DNA of 33,309 nucleotides from an uncultured Phycisphaerae bacterium (GCA_938005315.1 CALLOB010000117.1:1-33309), one strand, 5' to 3'. Positions 1-9,338 are shown, counted from the first letter of the stretch. A program made the numbers and translations. Notes: generated by a model from the sequence alone, not told the origin.

Positions 1-874
1 GGCCGGCGTGGCGCTCGAGCAGGCGTTCGGCCGTCTCGCGATCGACTCCGCGCACGTGCATGACGATGGCGGTCTTGACCCGACCATGGGCCGCCTCGAG
101 CAGCCGAAAGGCCTCCTGGCGGTCCACGCCGGTGACCGTGGCGATCATCCGGGCCCCGCGGTCCACCAGCTTGCGGTTCGACCTGGAGTTCACGTCCACC
201 ATCAGGTTCTGATAGACCTTGCCGATCCGGATCATCGACAGCGTGGTCACCATGTTCAGAACCATCTTGGTGGCGGTGCCGGCCTTGAGCCGCGTGGAAC
301 CGGTGAGCACCTCCGGCCCGACCAGGACGCGGATGGACACGTCGGCCCGGTCGTCGCACTGCTCCTTCGGCACGCAGGCAAAGAAGACCGTGCGGGCTCC
401 CCGCTCCCGCGCGCGGCGTAGGGCGCCGTGTACATACGGGGTAGTCCCGCCGGTGGCGATGCCGAAGACCACGTCCGGCGGGCCGACTTCCCGCTCGTCC
501 ATGGCGTCGGCGCCGGCCTGTTCGCTGTCCTCGGCGCCTTCGACGGCCCGGAACATCGCCCCCTGACCGCCGGCGATGATGCCCTGGACCATCTCCGGGG
601 GCGTCAGGAACGTCGGGGGGCACTCGGAGGCGTCCAGAACGCCCAGGCGGCCGCTGGTGCCCGCGCCGACGTAGATCAGGCGGCCGCCGGCCTGGAAGGC
701 GGCCACCACCAGTTCGATCGCCCGCACCACGTCATCCTTGGCCGCCGCCACGGCTGTGGCGACGGAGGCGTCCTCGGCGTTCATGACGTCGAAGGCCTCG
801 GCGGTGCTCACCCGGTCGATGTCCATGGACCGGGGGTTGCGCTGCTCGGTCAGGAAATGGCCGCGATCCTGCAT
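1..874 (-). CDS. murQ: N-acetylmuramic acid 6-phosphate etherase, 3' end cut by window edge
   Basis: MurQ cleaves the D-lactyl ether of N-acetylmuramic acid 6-phosphate, giving GlcNAc-6-phosphate in cytoplasmic recycling of peptidoglycan sugars. About 291 residues are visible and the frame is open to the left edge, so only a short C-terminal piece is missing (family length is near 300). Recognisable segments in order are GAGTSGRLGVLDASECPPT (sugar-phosphate isomerase fold), AGGQGAMFRAVEGAEDSE (containing the acidic residue of the active-site region), FGIATGGTTPYV, and the family signature LTGSTRLKAGTATKMVLN followed by VDVNSRSNRKLVDR. The ATG at 874 is chosen; a GTG lies just before it at 877, and a GGAG stands about 10 bases upstream. 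No PTS or MurP-type transporter is adjacent. The identification is firm from the signatures. Confidence 0.95.
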   Translation of the reverse strand, partial: MQDRGHFLTEQRNPRSMDIDRVSTAEAFDVMNAEDASVATAVAAAKDDVVRAIELVVAAFQAGGRLIYVGAGTSGRLGVLDASECPPTFLTPPEMVQGIIAGGQGAMFRAVEGAEDSEQAGADAMDEREVGPPDVVFGIATGGTTPYVHGALRRARERGARTVFFACVPKEQCDDRADVSIRVLVGPEVLTGSTRLKAGTATKMVLNMVTTLSMIRIGKVYQNLMVDVNSRSNRKLVDRGARMIATVTGVDRQEAFRLLEAAHGRVKTAIVMHVRGVDRETAERLLERHAG

Positions 875-1028
875 CACATGCCTGCTCCGTACGCCCCCGC
901 CAGGCCGGGCGCGACGCTGGGACTTCCGGGCGGGGCGTCAGTGTATCGAGCGGCCGATCCGCCCGCCAGACGCCGCCAGGATCACCCGTGACCGGTCGGC
1001 CGTCCGGTCATACGATGCCGGCCGCGAC

Positions 1029-1174
1029 GCCACGCGCGGGGAGAGGGGTGGGATACGTATTCGCAATCGTCCGGCACGGCGAACGGGACGCCACGCGCGG
1101 GCAGAGGGGTGGGCAAGTTTCAAGTCGATGCTGGGGCCTCTTGGGCCGGGAGGCCACGCGCGGGCAGAGGGGTG
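1029..1174. repeat. Three copies of a 22-base direct repeat
   Basis: Copies lie at 1029-1050, 1090-1111 and 1153-1174. Copies two and three are identical; copy one differs by one base (G for C at its thirteenth position). Each reads GCCACGCGCGGG, then C or G, then AGAGGGGTG. The start-to-start periods are 61 and 63 bases, with unrelated sequence of 39 and 41 bases between. They sit 155-300 bases upstream of murQ in its divergent flank. The even spacing is array-like, but the unit is short for a CRISPR repeat. They could be regulator sites or a dispersed genomic repeat. Confidence 0.75.
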
Positions 1175-1211
1175 ATCAGACGCTGGGGGCCTGGGTCCCC
1201 CGGTCGCCGAA

Positions 1212-1242
1212 CGCCCCGGGAGCCACAGGCAGTCCCGGGGCG
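1212..1242. terminator. Perfect 10-bp stem-loop, possible terminator
   Basis: CGCCCCGGGA at 1212-1221 pairs with TCCCGGGGCG at 1233-1242 across an 11-base loop. No clear run of T follows on either side, and no gene ends nearby on either strand. It is therefore an orphan stem-loop; terminator is only one possible role. Confidence 0.35.
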
Positions 1243-1748
1243 GACTTAACGTGACCGAGCGGGCAAACCTCCGGGGTGGGGGCGGCATCGCGGGGCAAAT
1301 CTTTTCACCACGCAGTCCTGGAGCCGTCGAGCCCGACAACCCCCGTCGGCATGCCGTCCTGCGCCGCGACGACTGGAGTCGATCTGTCGGACAGCCTGTC
1401 AGCACCACCGGCCCCGATCCACAAATCACGTGACAGCCGTTGGTTAGGATAGGGACCGATCCTTCCTCAACAGATATCCGGCCCCCAGCCGCGTTCCAGG
1501 GCGAAACCGTCGCCAAGCAACCGGGCTTCAGGCCAACCTGCCTTAGAGGTATCTGCCCCTGGGGTTCCAGGCCCTGCCCGTCCCCGGAAACATGTCTTCG
1601 GAACCCGGTCCACCCTGCGACGGAGGACCTCAACTGATCGAGGGGTGGTCTGATGGCCGATGAATCCATCGGCGCCGGACATTGACCCGCGCCACCGGCA
1701 GCTCGGTTGCGGCGGGCATTTGAACCGGTACAAAATCCAAAAAAGGGG

Positions 1749-1777
1749 ATGACAAGCCGGGGGGGTGCGGTTATAGT
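1749..1777 (+). promoter_or_regulatory. Possible promoter for the pseudopilin gene
   Basis: ATGACA (1749-1754) and TATAGT (1772-1777) are separated by exactly 17 bases, each one base from the sigma-70 consensus. Transcription from here would give a leader of roughly 270 bases before the ATG at 2056. Only sequence match supports it. Confidence 0.45.
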
Positions 1778-1846
1778 CAACGGAGGATCGGGCCGCGGGT
1801 GAACCCGGCATCGAGGGCCGAAGTCACCCGGCACCGGGCAAGAGAG

Positions 1847-1865
1847 TCCTGGGGAGACCCCAGGA
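1847..1865 (+). other. GC-rich stem-loop in the presumed pseudopilin leader
   Basis: TCCTGGGG pairs perfectly with CCCCAGGA over a three-base AGA loop. It lies about 70 bases downstream of the candidate -10 element, so it would be in the 5' untranslated RNA. I cannot assign it to a known RNA element. Confidence 0.4.
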
Positions 1866-2055
1866 TCGCCCGCAGGCCCGACCGGGCGCCCAGCATGGGG
1901 CCGGCCAACTCGCAACCGCCGAGCCGCACCAACCATGAGGCGCCACCGACGCAGGCGGTGATGAACGGCCACCGGCCTTCGGACGGTCGGGGTCCCGGAT
2001 TTGAACGCCGGCGGGAGGAGAGGTGTCTTACACTTCAAACGGAGGCCCTTCAGCC

Positions 2056-3210
2056 ATGAAAACGCATTTCTGCAACCATCGACGAATGGAGGCGTTGGAA
2101 GAGAGGCTCAACCTTGCCGGCACGCATACGAAGCGTGGCCGTCTCTGTCGCGGCTTCACGCTGATCGAGGTGCTGGTGGTCGTGGCGATCATTGCCCTGT
2201 TGGTGGCGATCCTGCTGCCGGCGCTGGCTGAGGCCCGCAACCAGGCCCGGGCGGCGGTGTGCGCCAGCAACCTGCACCAGGCGCTCAGCGGCGTGATCAT
2301 CCATATGGCGGCCGATACCCGCATGAGCAAAGACCGGTGCGCCACCAACTTCGGGTGGGCGGTGGAATCATTCAAGAACAACGGGGCCAACGGAAAACTG
2401 TTCCAGTGTCCCGAGGACGCAGATCCCAAGCCGGTGCCGGTGGTTTATGACCGCCAATACCTCGACGGCCAGTTCAAGGGGACCAGCTCGGGAGCCTCGG
2501 TGTTCAACCGCCTCAAGCGGGTCGGCAATCAATGGACGGTGGATCTGCAGGACCAGGTGGACGCCAACATGCTTGGCGGCGACTTCTACTATGAGCCCAC
2601 GGGCGACTGCCTGGTCGAGTTCGAGGCGTTGGCCGGACAGACCAGCACCCTCGCGACCGTCCGCCGTGACCAGACCGGCTGGCGGCACGACGGCTACCAC
2701 TACAAGGGGCCGCAGCTCTGGGAGAACACGGCCTCCGACGGCCCGATCACCATTCCCCTGTTGTGGACCAGCTACGGGGCCAACGCCAGTGCCGGACTGC
2801 GCAACGTGAAGGGGTCGCCGATCCTTCTGGCCGAGGCCGGCAAGCTGGGCATCTTCCCGGAGGATCTCGGCAAGACCAGCCAGGGAACCCACGTGCGGGA
2901 CAACCTGGCCAAGGTTCTGCGGTTCCGGCACGGCGGCAAGGCCCGTGTCCCGCACCTGGGCGGCAAGGGTTCCGATTTCACCCGGCAGTTCCACCAGCCG
3001 ACCATGGCCGTCGATCAGACCTACCAGCCGCGCAGCCGGATCAACTGCGGCTTCCTGGACGGCCACGTGGAGCGTCCGGCTTATCATGAGGTGTTCACGA
3101 TCACTCCGGGCCTGGACCCCAACAACCCGCTGCAGAGGCCGGAAATCAATAAGCCCCTGTGGCTGGGAGCACGGCGGGCCGGCTCGCTGGGGCCCCAGGG
3201 CGGTTTCTGA
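2056..3210 (+). CDS. Pseudopilin-like protein with prepilin leader and DGHV C-terminal motif
   Basis: This is a 384-residue member of the prepilin-type N-terminal cleavage/methylation family. Residues 32-58 contain RGFTLIEV followed by a hydrophobic helix: the predicted prepilin peptidase site is G33-F34 and the conserved Glu at mature position 5 is E38. The C-terminus has GFLDGHVE (residues 332-339), which corresponds to the end of the processing-associated H-X9-DG motif of planctomycete and verrucomicrobial pseudopilins, with RFRHGG well upstream as the possible His part. Unusually, residues 11-21 read [11 protein letters not shown], like the LE-x-R-x-x-LA motif at the N-terminus of many planctomycete surface proteins. 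The start at 2056 is preceded by GGAGG at 2041-2045; an upstream in-frame start at 2023 has no better site. The substrate or role is unknown; many such paralogues occur per genome. Confidence 0.9.
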   Translation: MKTHFCNHRRMEALEERLNLAGTHTKRGRLCRGFTLIEVLVVVAIIALLVAILLPALAEARNQARAAVCASNLHQALSGVIIHMAADTRMSKDRCATNFGWAVESFKNNGANGKLFQCPEDADPKPVPVVYDRQYLDGQFKGTSSGASVFNRLKRVGNQWTVDLQDQVDANMLGGDFYYEPTGDCLVEFEALAGQTSTLATVRRDQTGWRHDGYHYKGPQLWENTASDGPITIPLLWTSYGANASAGLRNVKGSPILLAEAGKLGIFPEDLGKTSQGTHVRDNLAKVLRFRHGGKARVPHLGGKGSDFTRQFHQPTMAVDQTYQPRSRINCGFLDGHVERPAYHEVFTITPGLDPNNPLQRPEINKPLWLGARRAGSLGPQGGF

Positions 3211-3244
3211 GGCGACCCCGCTCGACCTCCCAGGCGATGCTTCG

Positions 3245-3275
3245 ACGGCCCGGTGTGCAAAGCACCCCGGGCCGT
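3245..3275 (+). terminator. Stem-loop terminator after the pseudopilin gene
   Basis: ACGGCCCGG (3245-3253) pairs with CCGGGCCGT (3267-3275). A further four pairs follow inside after one mismatch, closing on an AAA loop. It begins 35 bases after the stop codon. Only a short T-containing tail follows, so efficiency is uncertain. Confidence 0.7.
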
Positions 3276-3663
3276 TCTGCTGGTATGGAGGGGCAGAGGA
3301 TCCTGTCCACCGGTCGTCCCCGTCCGGCTGGTGGTGCGTGCCAATCTGACAGGTTTGCTGAGCTCCACTGTGACAGCGAATGGTTTGCGACAGGCCCCCC
3401 AGGTGCCCAGGCCCCGGGCGGGAACCGGTCGAACCTAATAGCTTTAAGAAGCTGTCAATACAAGACTTGCGTCACTGCTGGTCCGTCATCACGTACCCTG
3501 TCGTCGTTGCTGGCATTGACCTTGCTTGGGGCTTCGTGATGTTTCCCCGCGCCGGGTGGTCCGCGCCGGGGCAACCGCACCGGGCGCGGCCGGGCGTCGG
3601 TCAGGCAAGCACACCGGAAGTTGGGTGTCCATCGAGGCAGCCGTCAGTCGAAAGGAGCAGGCG
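3276..3663. other. Intergenic region upstream of groESL
   Basis: This stretch holds the candidate sigma-54 promoter at 3511-3526 and, 130-165 bases before it, a pair of TGACAG hexamers (3347 and 3371) and a pair of GGTTTGC heptamers (3352 and 3382). A small AGCTT-TAAG-AAGCT dyad lies at 3440-3453. I searched for the CIRCE element (TTAGCACTC, nine bases, GAGTGCTAA) that HrcA binds upstream of many groESL operons and do not see it. No coding sequence is supported here. Confidence 0.5.
3511..3526 (+). promoter_or_regulatory. Possible sigma-54 (-24/-12) promoter of groESL
   Basis: TGGCATTGACCTTGCT matches the sigma-54 pattern TGGCACG-N4-TTGCW with GG and GC in the exact invariant spacing (GG at 3512-3513, GC at 3524-3525); only positions six and seven differ. 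Transcription would begin near 3537, giving a leader of about 127 bases. The same bases include TTGACC (3516-3521), but no good sigma-70 -10 hexamer lies 17 bases on. Sequence match only. Confidence 0.45.
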
Positions 3664-3963
3664 ATGGCCAAGCTGAAGATTCGCCCCCTGGGGGAAAAGG
3701 TGCTGGTCAAGCGGGTGGAGGCGGAGTCGAAGACCGCCGGCGGTATCGTTCTGCCGGACACGGCCAAGGAGAAGCCGCGTCGCGGTATCGTGCAGGCCGT
3801 CGGGGACGGCAAGCTCCTGGACAGCGGCGAGCGGAGCAAGCTGCAGGTCGCCAAGGGCAACGAAGTGCTGTTCAGCAGCTACAGCGGCACCGAGATCAAG
3901 GTGGACGGCGAGGAGTACCTGATCCTGGACGAGGGGGACATCCTGGCGATCATCGAGAACTGA
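3664..3963 (+). CDS. groES: Co-chaperonin GroES
   Basis: GroES forms the heptameric lid of the GroEL folding chamber in the cytoplasm. The 99-residue length fits the family. The N-terminal KIRPLGEKVLVKR, the mobile loop with GGIVLPD (residues 26-32) that contacts GroEL, the KPRRGIVQAVGDG segment and the C-terminal EYLILDEGDILAIIE are all present. AAAGGAG at 3651-3657, six bases before the ATG, fixes the start. It is followed after 82 bases by groEL in the usual order, so the two are almost certainly co-transcribed. The 82-base spacer is very GC-rich and could fold, which might adjust relative expression, but I see no definite terminator in it. Confidence 0.98.
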   Translation: MAKLKIRPLGEKVLVKRVEAESKTAGGIVLPDTAKEKPRRGIVQAVGDGKLLDSGERSKLQVAKGNEVLFSSYSGTEIKVDGEEYLILDEGDILAIIEN

Positions 3964-4045
3964 CGGGGCCGGACCGCCGGCGGCGGCGGAGCGGCCGGCG
4001 CCCGATCGAGATCATCGGCGACCGATCACATGGAGTGAATGAATA

Positions 4046-5677
<1,632 letters not shown>

Positions 5678-5705
5678 CCGCCGGGTGGTCCTTTCGACGA
5701 CTCAC

Positions 5706-5747
5706 GCGGCGGGCGTTCCGGGGCAGGCTTCCCGGAACGCCCGCCGC
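5706..5747 (+). terminator. Strong terminator after groEL
   Basis: A perfect 17-bp stem forms between 5706-5722 and 5731-5747 with an eight-base loop, followed by CTTAT. It begins 29 bases after the groEL stop and separates groESL from the ferredoxin gene. Confidence 0.9.
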
Positions 5748-5790
5748 CTTATCGATCCCCGTCAGGTCCGGAAGCGGCGGGCGGCCCGCC

Positions 5791-5818
5791 TTGCCCCCGT
5801 ACGGGCCGGCGCTATAAT
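5791..5818 (+). promoter_or_regulatory. Sigma-70-type promoter of the ferredoxin gene
   Basis: A perfect TATAAT at 5813-5818 is preceded by TTGCCC at 5791-5796 with a 16-base spacer. It lies between the groEL terminator and the ferredoxin ribosome-binding site, so the ferredoxin transcript would start near 5825 with a leader of about 50 bases. Confidence 0.75.
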
Positions 5819-5875
5819 GCTCCAGGCGAACCCGACCGCAGCCTGCGGCGGTTCGTGTGCGATTCTGGAGGAATC

Positions 5876-6136
5876 ATGACCCACATCATCGCCGAACCCT
5901 GCATCGGCACGAAGGATACGGCCTGCGTCCCGGTGTGCCCGGTGGACTGCATCCATCCCACCAAGGAGGAAGCGGCCTTCGAGACCGCCGAGCAGCTCTA
6001 TATCGATCCGGATACCTGCATCGACTGCGGGCTGTGCGTGGACGAGTGTCCGGTCAAGGCGATCTTCCCGGAAGAGGATCTGCCCGAGGAGTGGCAACGC
6101 TTCGTTCAGATCAACGTGAGCTATTACAAGAAGTAG
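5876..6136 (+). CDS. Seven-iron-type ferredoxin ([3Fe-4S]/[4Fe-4S])
   Basis: This is an 86-residue low-potential electron carrier. Cysteines are C9, C17, C21, C25, C48, C51, C54 and C58. The first half has C-x7-C-x3-C-P rather than C-x2-C-x2-C-x3-C, as in Azotobacter FdI-type proteins. By analogy C9, C17 and C58 would hold a 3Fe-4S cluster, C21, C48, C51 and C54 a 4Fe-4S cluster, and C25 would be the extra cysteine. The second half, CIDCGLCVDECPV, is a canonical 4Fe-4S motif. It lacks the roughly 20-residue C-terminal extension of the longer FdxA proteins. GGAGG at 5867-5871 precedes the ATG. It is a single-gene unit with its own promoter, and the redox partner cannot be inferred from its neighbours. 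Confidence 0.93.
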   Translation: MTHIIAEPCIGTKDTACVPVCPVDCIHPTKEEAAFETAEQLYIDPDTCIDCGLCVDECPVKAIFPEEDLPEEWQRFVQINVSYYKK

Positions 6137-6160
6137 GTTCCGCCCCTACGATCGGCGCGC

Positions 6161-6185
6161 CGCGCAGGGTTCGATCAACTGTGCG
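6161..6185. terminator. Weak stem-loop between convergent ferredoxin and transporter genes
   Basis: CGCGCAG (6161-6167) pairs with CTGTGCG (6179-6185), including one G-U pair, across an 11-base loop, and CCGTTTC follows. Position, 25 bases after the ferredoxin stop, suggests termination; the stem is short. Confidence 0.3.
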
Positions 6186-6323
6186 CCGTTTCAGACCTTC
6201 TGCCTGTTCGAATGCGTTTCATCGGTCCGACACGCGCCGTTTCCGATGCACTGGCTGGCGCGACCGGACGCGAAAAGCCGGCTTCCCCGCGGCGGTCCGC
6301 CACGACGAGACCCACCAGGCCCC

Positions 6324-7619
6324 TCAAAGGAGGATCGCCACCACGCAGGCCGCGGAGAACGTGGCCATTGCCCCGACGATCATCGCCGCCAGTCCCAGCC
6401 GGGCGAGCTCGGCCCGCCGCTCGGGAGCCATGGCGCTGAGTCCGCCGATCTGAATGCCGATCGATCCGATGTTGGCAAAGCCGCACAATGCGTACGATGC
6501 AATCAGGTAGGAGCGGTCCGACAGCGACCCGCCGCTCCGGGCGAGTTCCAGGTAGGCCACCAGCTCGTTGAAGAAGGTCTTGACGCCCAGGAGATGCCCG
6601 ACGGCCGCACAGTCCGCCGTCGGCACTCCCAGGAGCCAGGCCACCGGCCAGAACACCCACCCGAAGACCGCGGCCAGCGTCCAGGGTTCGGACGCCCCCA
6701 GCAGCCCGCCGACCCAGCCCAGCCCGGCATCGATCAGAGCCACCCCGGCGACGAAGACGATCAGCATGGCCGCGACGTTCAGGGCCAGGGCCAGCCCTTC
6801 CGAGGTGCCGCGGGTCACCGCGTCCAGGAAGTTGGCGTCCGAAGCCGGCATCTCCACCGTGGATCGGCCGGCGGTCAACGGCACGGCCGTCTCGGGGACC
6901 AGCAGCTTGGCCATCATCAGCGCCGCCGGCGCCGTCAGAACGCTGCTGGTCAGCAGGTGGGCGCCGATGTCGGGTATCCGGTCCCTGAGCAGCCCGACGT
7001 ACATCAGCAGCACGCCTCCGGCGGTGTTGGCGAACCCGCCGACCATGACGGCCATCAGCTCCGAGCGGGTCATGCGGTTGATATACGGGCGAACCATCAG
7101 GGGAGCCTCGGTCTGGCCGACGAAGATGTTGGCCGCGGTGCTCATGGTCTCGGCGCCGCTGGTTTTCATCGAAACCGCCATCACGCGGGCGATCGCGCGG
7201 ACCAGCCGCTGCATCAGGCCGAGGTGGTAGCCGGCGGCCATGAGCGCCGAAAAGAAGATGATCGAGGGCAGCACGCGGAAGGCAAAGATGAAGCCGGTCC
7301 GGGCCACGGCGCGACCCGAGGGCACGAACGCCCCGTCGCCGGCCATCTCCCCCACCGGAACGCTGTCCTGGGCGGCCATCGGGCCGAACACGAAGGTCCC
7401 GCCGGCCTCGGCGGCCGAGGCCACGGCCAGAAAAGCGCGGTTGACGCCCGTAAACAGGGCCTGGCCGGCGTTGGTCCGCAGCACGAAGAGAGCGAACACG
7501 AACTGCAGCCCCAGTCCCCAAGCAACGATGCGCCAGCGGACGGCCTTCCGGTCGCTGCTGAGCAGGTACAGGGCCGCGATCATGACCAGCAGACCGATGG
7601 CGGGCTGAAGACGGGTCAT
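6324..7619 (-). CDS. Concentrative nucleoside transporter (CNT/NupC family)
   Basis: This is an inner-membrane symporter that takes up nucleosides using a cation gradient; the cation cannot be told from sequence here. The 431 residues are strongly hydrophobic. CNT signatures are clear: LPSIIFFSALMAAGYHLG, then SGAETMSTAANIFVGQTEAP (the ETxxxxxNxFxGQTEAPL core that binds nucleoside), SVLTAPAALMMAKLLVPE, GVKTFFNELVAY and GFANIGSIGIQIGG near the end. I place the start at the ATG at 7619 because GGAGG (minus strand, 7625-7629) stands five bases before it. An ATG lies immediately upstream at 7622, and in-frame starts further up at 7631 and 7658 lack a site. It is transcribed alone, convergent to the ferredoxin gene and divergent from gatB. 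Confidence 0.95.
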   Translation of the reverse strand: MTRLQPAIGLLVMIAALYLLSSDRKAVRWRIVAWGLGLQFVFALFVLRTNAGQALFTGVNRAFLAVASAAEAGGTFVFGPMAAQDSVPVGEMAGDGAFVPSGRAVARTGFIFAFRVLPSIIFFSALMAAGYHLGLMQRLVRAIARVMAVSMKTSGAETMSTAANIFVGQTEAPLMVRPYINRMTRSELMAVMVGGFANTAGGVLLMYVGLLRDRIPDIGAHLLTSSVLTAPAALMMAKLLVPETAVPLTAGRSTVEMPASDANFLDAVTRGTSEGLALALNVAAMLIVFVAGVALIDAGLGWVGGLLGASEPWTLAAVFGWVFWPVAWLLGVPTADCAAVGHLLGVKTFFNELVAYLELARSGGSLSDRSYLIASYALCGFANIGSIGIQIGGLSAMAPERRAELARLGLAAMIVGAMATFSAACVVAILL

Positions 7620-7853
7620 CATGGCCTCCATCTTGCGGCCGGATGCGGCCTGAGGCAACCGGTCGGCGGGATGCGCCAGAGACGGCCGGCGGCCCGGGCG
7701 AGGGGCGATCCGGCATTCCCCCGCCCGCGAGGCGCTCTGCGGCGGGGCTGGGCGCCGCCCGGAACTGGCGTGCCGGGCATTGCGGGGTTACAACAACGCG
7801 GTCGCCGCCCCGCCGCGCCTGAGGGCGGGCAGACGACGGACCCGGACTCCATC

Positions 7854-9338
7854 ATGGACCGCAGCGGACTGGGCATACGCCCGATCATCGGCCTGGAGAT
7901 CCACGTGCAGCTGGCCACGCGCACGAAGATGTTCTGCGCCTGCCCGGTGGAGTTCGGCGCCCCGCCCAACAGCCGCGTGTGCCCGGTGTGCCTGGGACTG
8001 CCGGGGGCCCTGCCGGTGATGAACCGCCAGGCGGTGGAGTATTCCGTGCGCACGGGCCTGGCGCTGCACTGCACCATCGCCCGCTTCAGCAAGTGGGACC
8101 GCAAGAGCTACTACTACCCGGACCTGCCGAAGAACTACCAGATCAGCCAGTACGACCTGCCGTTGTGCACCGACGGCTATTTTGACGTGCCCGCCGGCCC
8201 CGACGGCCAGGTCCGCCGCGTGGGGATCATCCGGGCCCACCTGGAGGAGGACGCCGGCAAGAACCTGCACGAGAGCCCGGCGATCACCCGCGTGGACCTC
8301 AACCGCGCCGGCACGCCTCTGCTGGAGATCGTGACCCGGCCGGACCTGTCCTCGGCGGAGGAGACCTGGGCGTTCTGCGTGGAGCTGCAGCGGCTGGTGA
8401 CCACCCTGGGCGTGAGCGAGGCCAACATGCAGAAGGGTCAGATGCGTTTCGAGCCGAACGTGAACGTCGCGATCACCTGGGAGGGGCGCGAGTATCGGAC
8501 GCCGATCAGCGAGGTGAAAAACCTCAACAGCTTCAAGGCGGTGAAGGCGGCGGTGGCGTACGAGATTCAGCGGCAGGTCAACGACTGGGTCGCCGACCGC
8601 GATTACGTGATCGGCAAGGCTCCGCGGGAGAACCGCGGCTGGGACGACGTGCGGGAGGTGACGGAGTTCCAGCGCGGCAAGGAGGAGGCCCACGACTACC
8701 GCTACTTCCCGGACCCCGACCTGGTGCCCGTGCGGATCGATGAGGCCTGGCTGGAACGTCTGGCGGCCGAAGTGGCCGAGGCCCCGCTGGAGCGTGCCGC
8801 GCGGATGCGGAGTCAGTACGGCCTGTCGGCCGCGGATGCCGACACCATTCTGAACGACCGGGCCACGGCGGACCTGTTCGAGGCCGCCGCGGCCTGCGGC
8901 GATCCGACGGTGCTGGCCCGGCAGTTCATCAGTTTCTGGTCGGCGGCGGCCAACGCCCGGCGGACGACGGTGGCCGGGCTGGGGGTGGACGCGGGCCGGC
9001 TGGGCGAGCTGTCGCGGATCACCGCCGAGGGGCTGATCAACGCCACGGCGGCAGCGGCCATCGCCGAGCGGATGCTGAGCTGTTCCGATTCACCGGCCGA
9101 GATCGCCCGGCGCGAGGGGCTGGTCCAGGAGCGAGATGAAAGCAGCGTGGCCGCGTGGGTGGAGCAGGCTTTCGCGGCCAATGCCAAAGCGGTGGCCGAC
9201 GCGCTGGCCAACCCGCGCAAGCAACAGCAGGCCCGGGGGTTTCTGCTGGGGCAGGTGATGAAGCTGTCTGGAGGCAAGGCCGATCCGAAGCTGGCCGGCC
9301 GGCTGATCGAGGAGCGGCTGGGGAGAATGGGGAGCTGA
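7854..9338 (+). CDS. gatB: Asp-tRNA(Asn)/Glu-tRNA(Gln) amidotransferase subunit B
   Basis: GatB is the tRNA-binding and kinase subunit of GatCAB, which converts Glu-tRNA(Gln) (and often Asp-tRNA(Asn)) to the correct aminoacyl-tRNA. The 494 residues contain the N-terminal IIGLEIHVQL, the zinc-type cysteines C28, C30, C43 and C46, the KSYYYPDLPKNYQISQYD phosphoryl-transfer region, and HLEEDAGK. The C-terminal YqeY-like helical tail, with a short QQARGFLLGQVMK segment, is also present. The frame stays open far upstream, but homology begins at the ATG at 7854; no convincing ribosome-binding site precedes it. gatA and gatC are not adjacent, so the complex is encoded at scattered loci. Confidence 0.97.
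   Translation: MDRSGLGIRPIIGLEIHVQLATRTKMFCACPVEFGAPPNSRVCPVCLGLPGALPVMNRQAVEYSVRTGLALHCTIARFSKWDRKSYYYPDLPKNYQISQYDLPLCTDGYFDVPAGPDGQVRRVGIIRAHLEEDAGKNLHESPAITRVDLNRAGTPLLEIVTRPDLSSAEETWAFCVELQRLVTTLGVSEANMQKGQMRFEPNVNVAITWEGREYRTPISEVKNLNSFKAVKAAVAYEIQRQVNDWVADRDYVIGKAPRENRGWDDVREVTEFQRGKEEAHDYRYFPDPDLVPVRIDEAWLERLAAEVAEAPLERAARMRSQYGLSAADADTILNDRATADLFEAAAACGDPTVLARQFISFWSAAANARRTTVAGLGVDAGRLGELSRITAEGLINATAAAAIAERMLSCSDSPAEIARREGLVQERDESSVAAWVEQAFAANAKAVADALANPRKQQQARGFLLGQVMKLSGGKADPKLAGRLIEERLGRMGS

Larger units (their letters stand above)
875..2055. other. 1.2-kb non-coding stretch between murQ and the pseudopilin gene
   Basis: No reading frame here looks like a protein: the open frames on both strands are rich in Arg, Pro and Gly, have no known motif and overlap one another. 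The stretch holds three copies of a 22-base direct repeat (1029-1174), a 10-base-pair stem-loop (1212-1242), a promoter-like pair of hexamers (1749-1777) and a GC-rich stem-loop in the presumed leader of the pseudopilin gene (1847-1865). I see no match to RNase P RNA, tmRNA, SRP RNA or a riboswitch class I know. It may contain murQ regulatory DNA on its left and the pseudopilin leader on its right. Confidence 0.6.

Noticed and set aside
1029-1174. CRISPR array made of the 22-base repeats
   Set aside because: The unit is shorter than usual CRISPR repeats, has only three copies and unequal periods, and no cas gene is near; kept as a plain direct repeat.
938-2038. 366-codon open frame on the minus strand opposite the murQ-pseudopilin gap
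   Set aside because: It is low complexity, rich in Arg, Pro and Ser, has no motif, and covers the repeats and hairpins. In high-GC DNA such frames arise by chance.
3276-3663. CIRCE operator upstream of groES
   Set aside because: No TTAGCACTC/GAGTGCTAA dyad is present; the AGCTT-TAAG-AAGCT dyad at 3440-3453 is too short and of different sequence.
3964-4045. Terminator between groES and groEL
   Set aside because: The spacer can fold because it is very GC-rich, but no compact hairpin with a T tail is present, and the two genes are normally one operon.
6161-6190. GGTTCGATC resembling a tRNA T-loop
   Set aside because: No acceptor, D or anticodon arm can be built around it; it is better read as part of a small stem-loop.
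6246-7853. Long plus-strand extension of the gatB frame over the nucleoside transporter
   Set aside because: The extension is antisense to a well-supported transporter gene, and GatB similarity starts at 7854.
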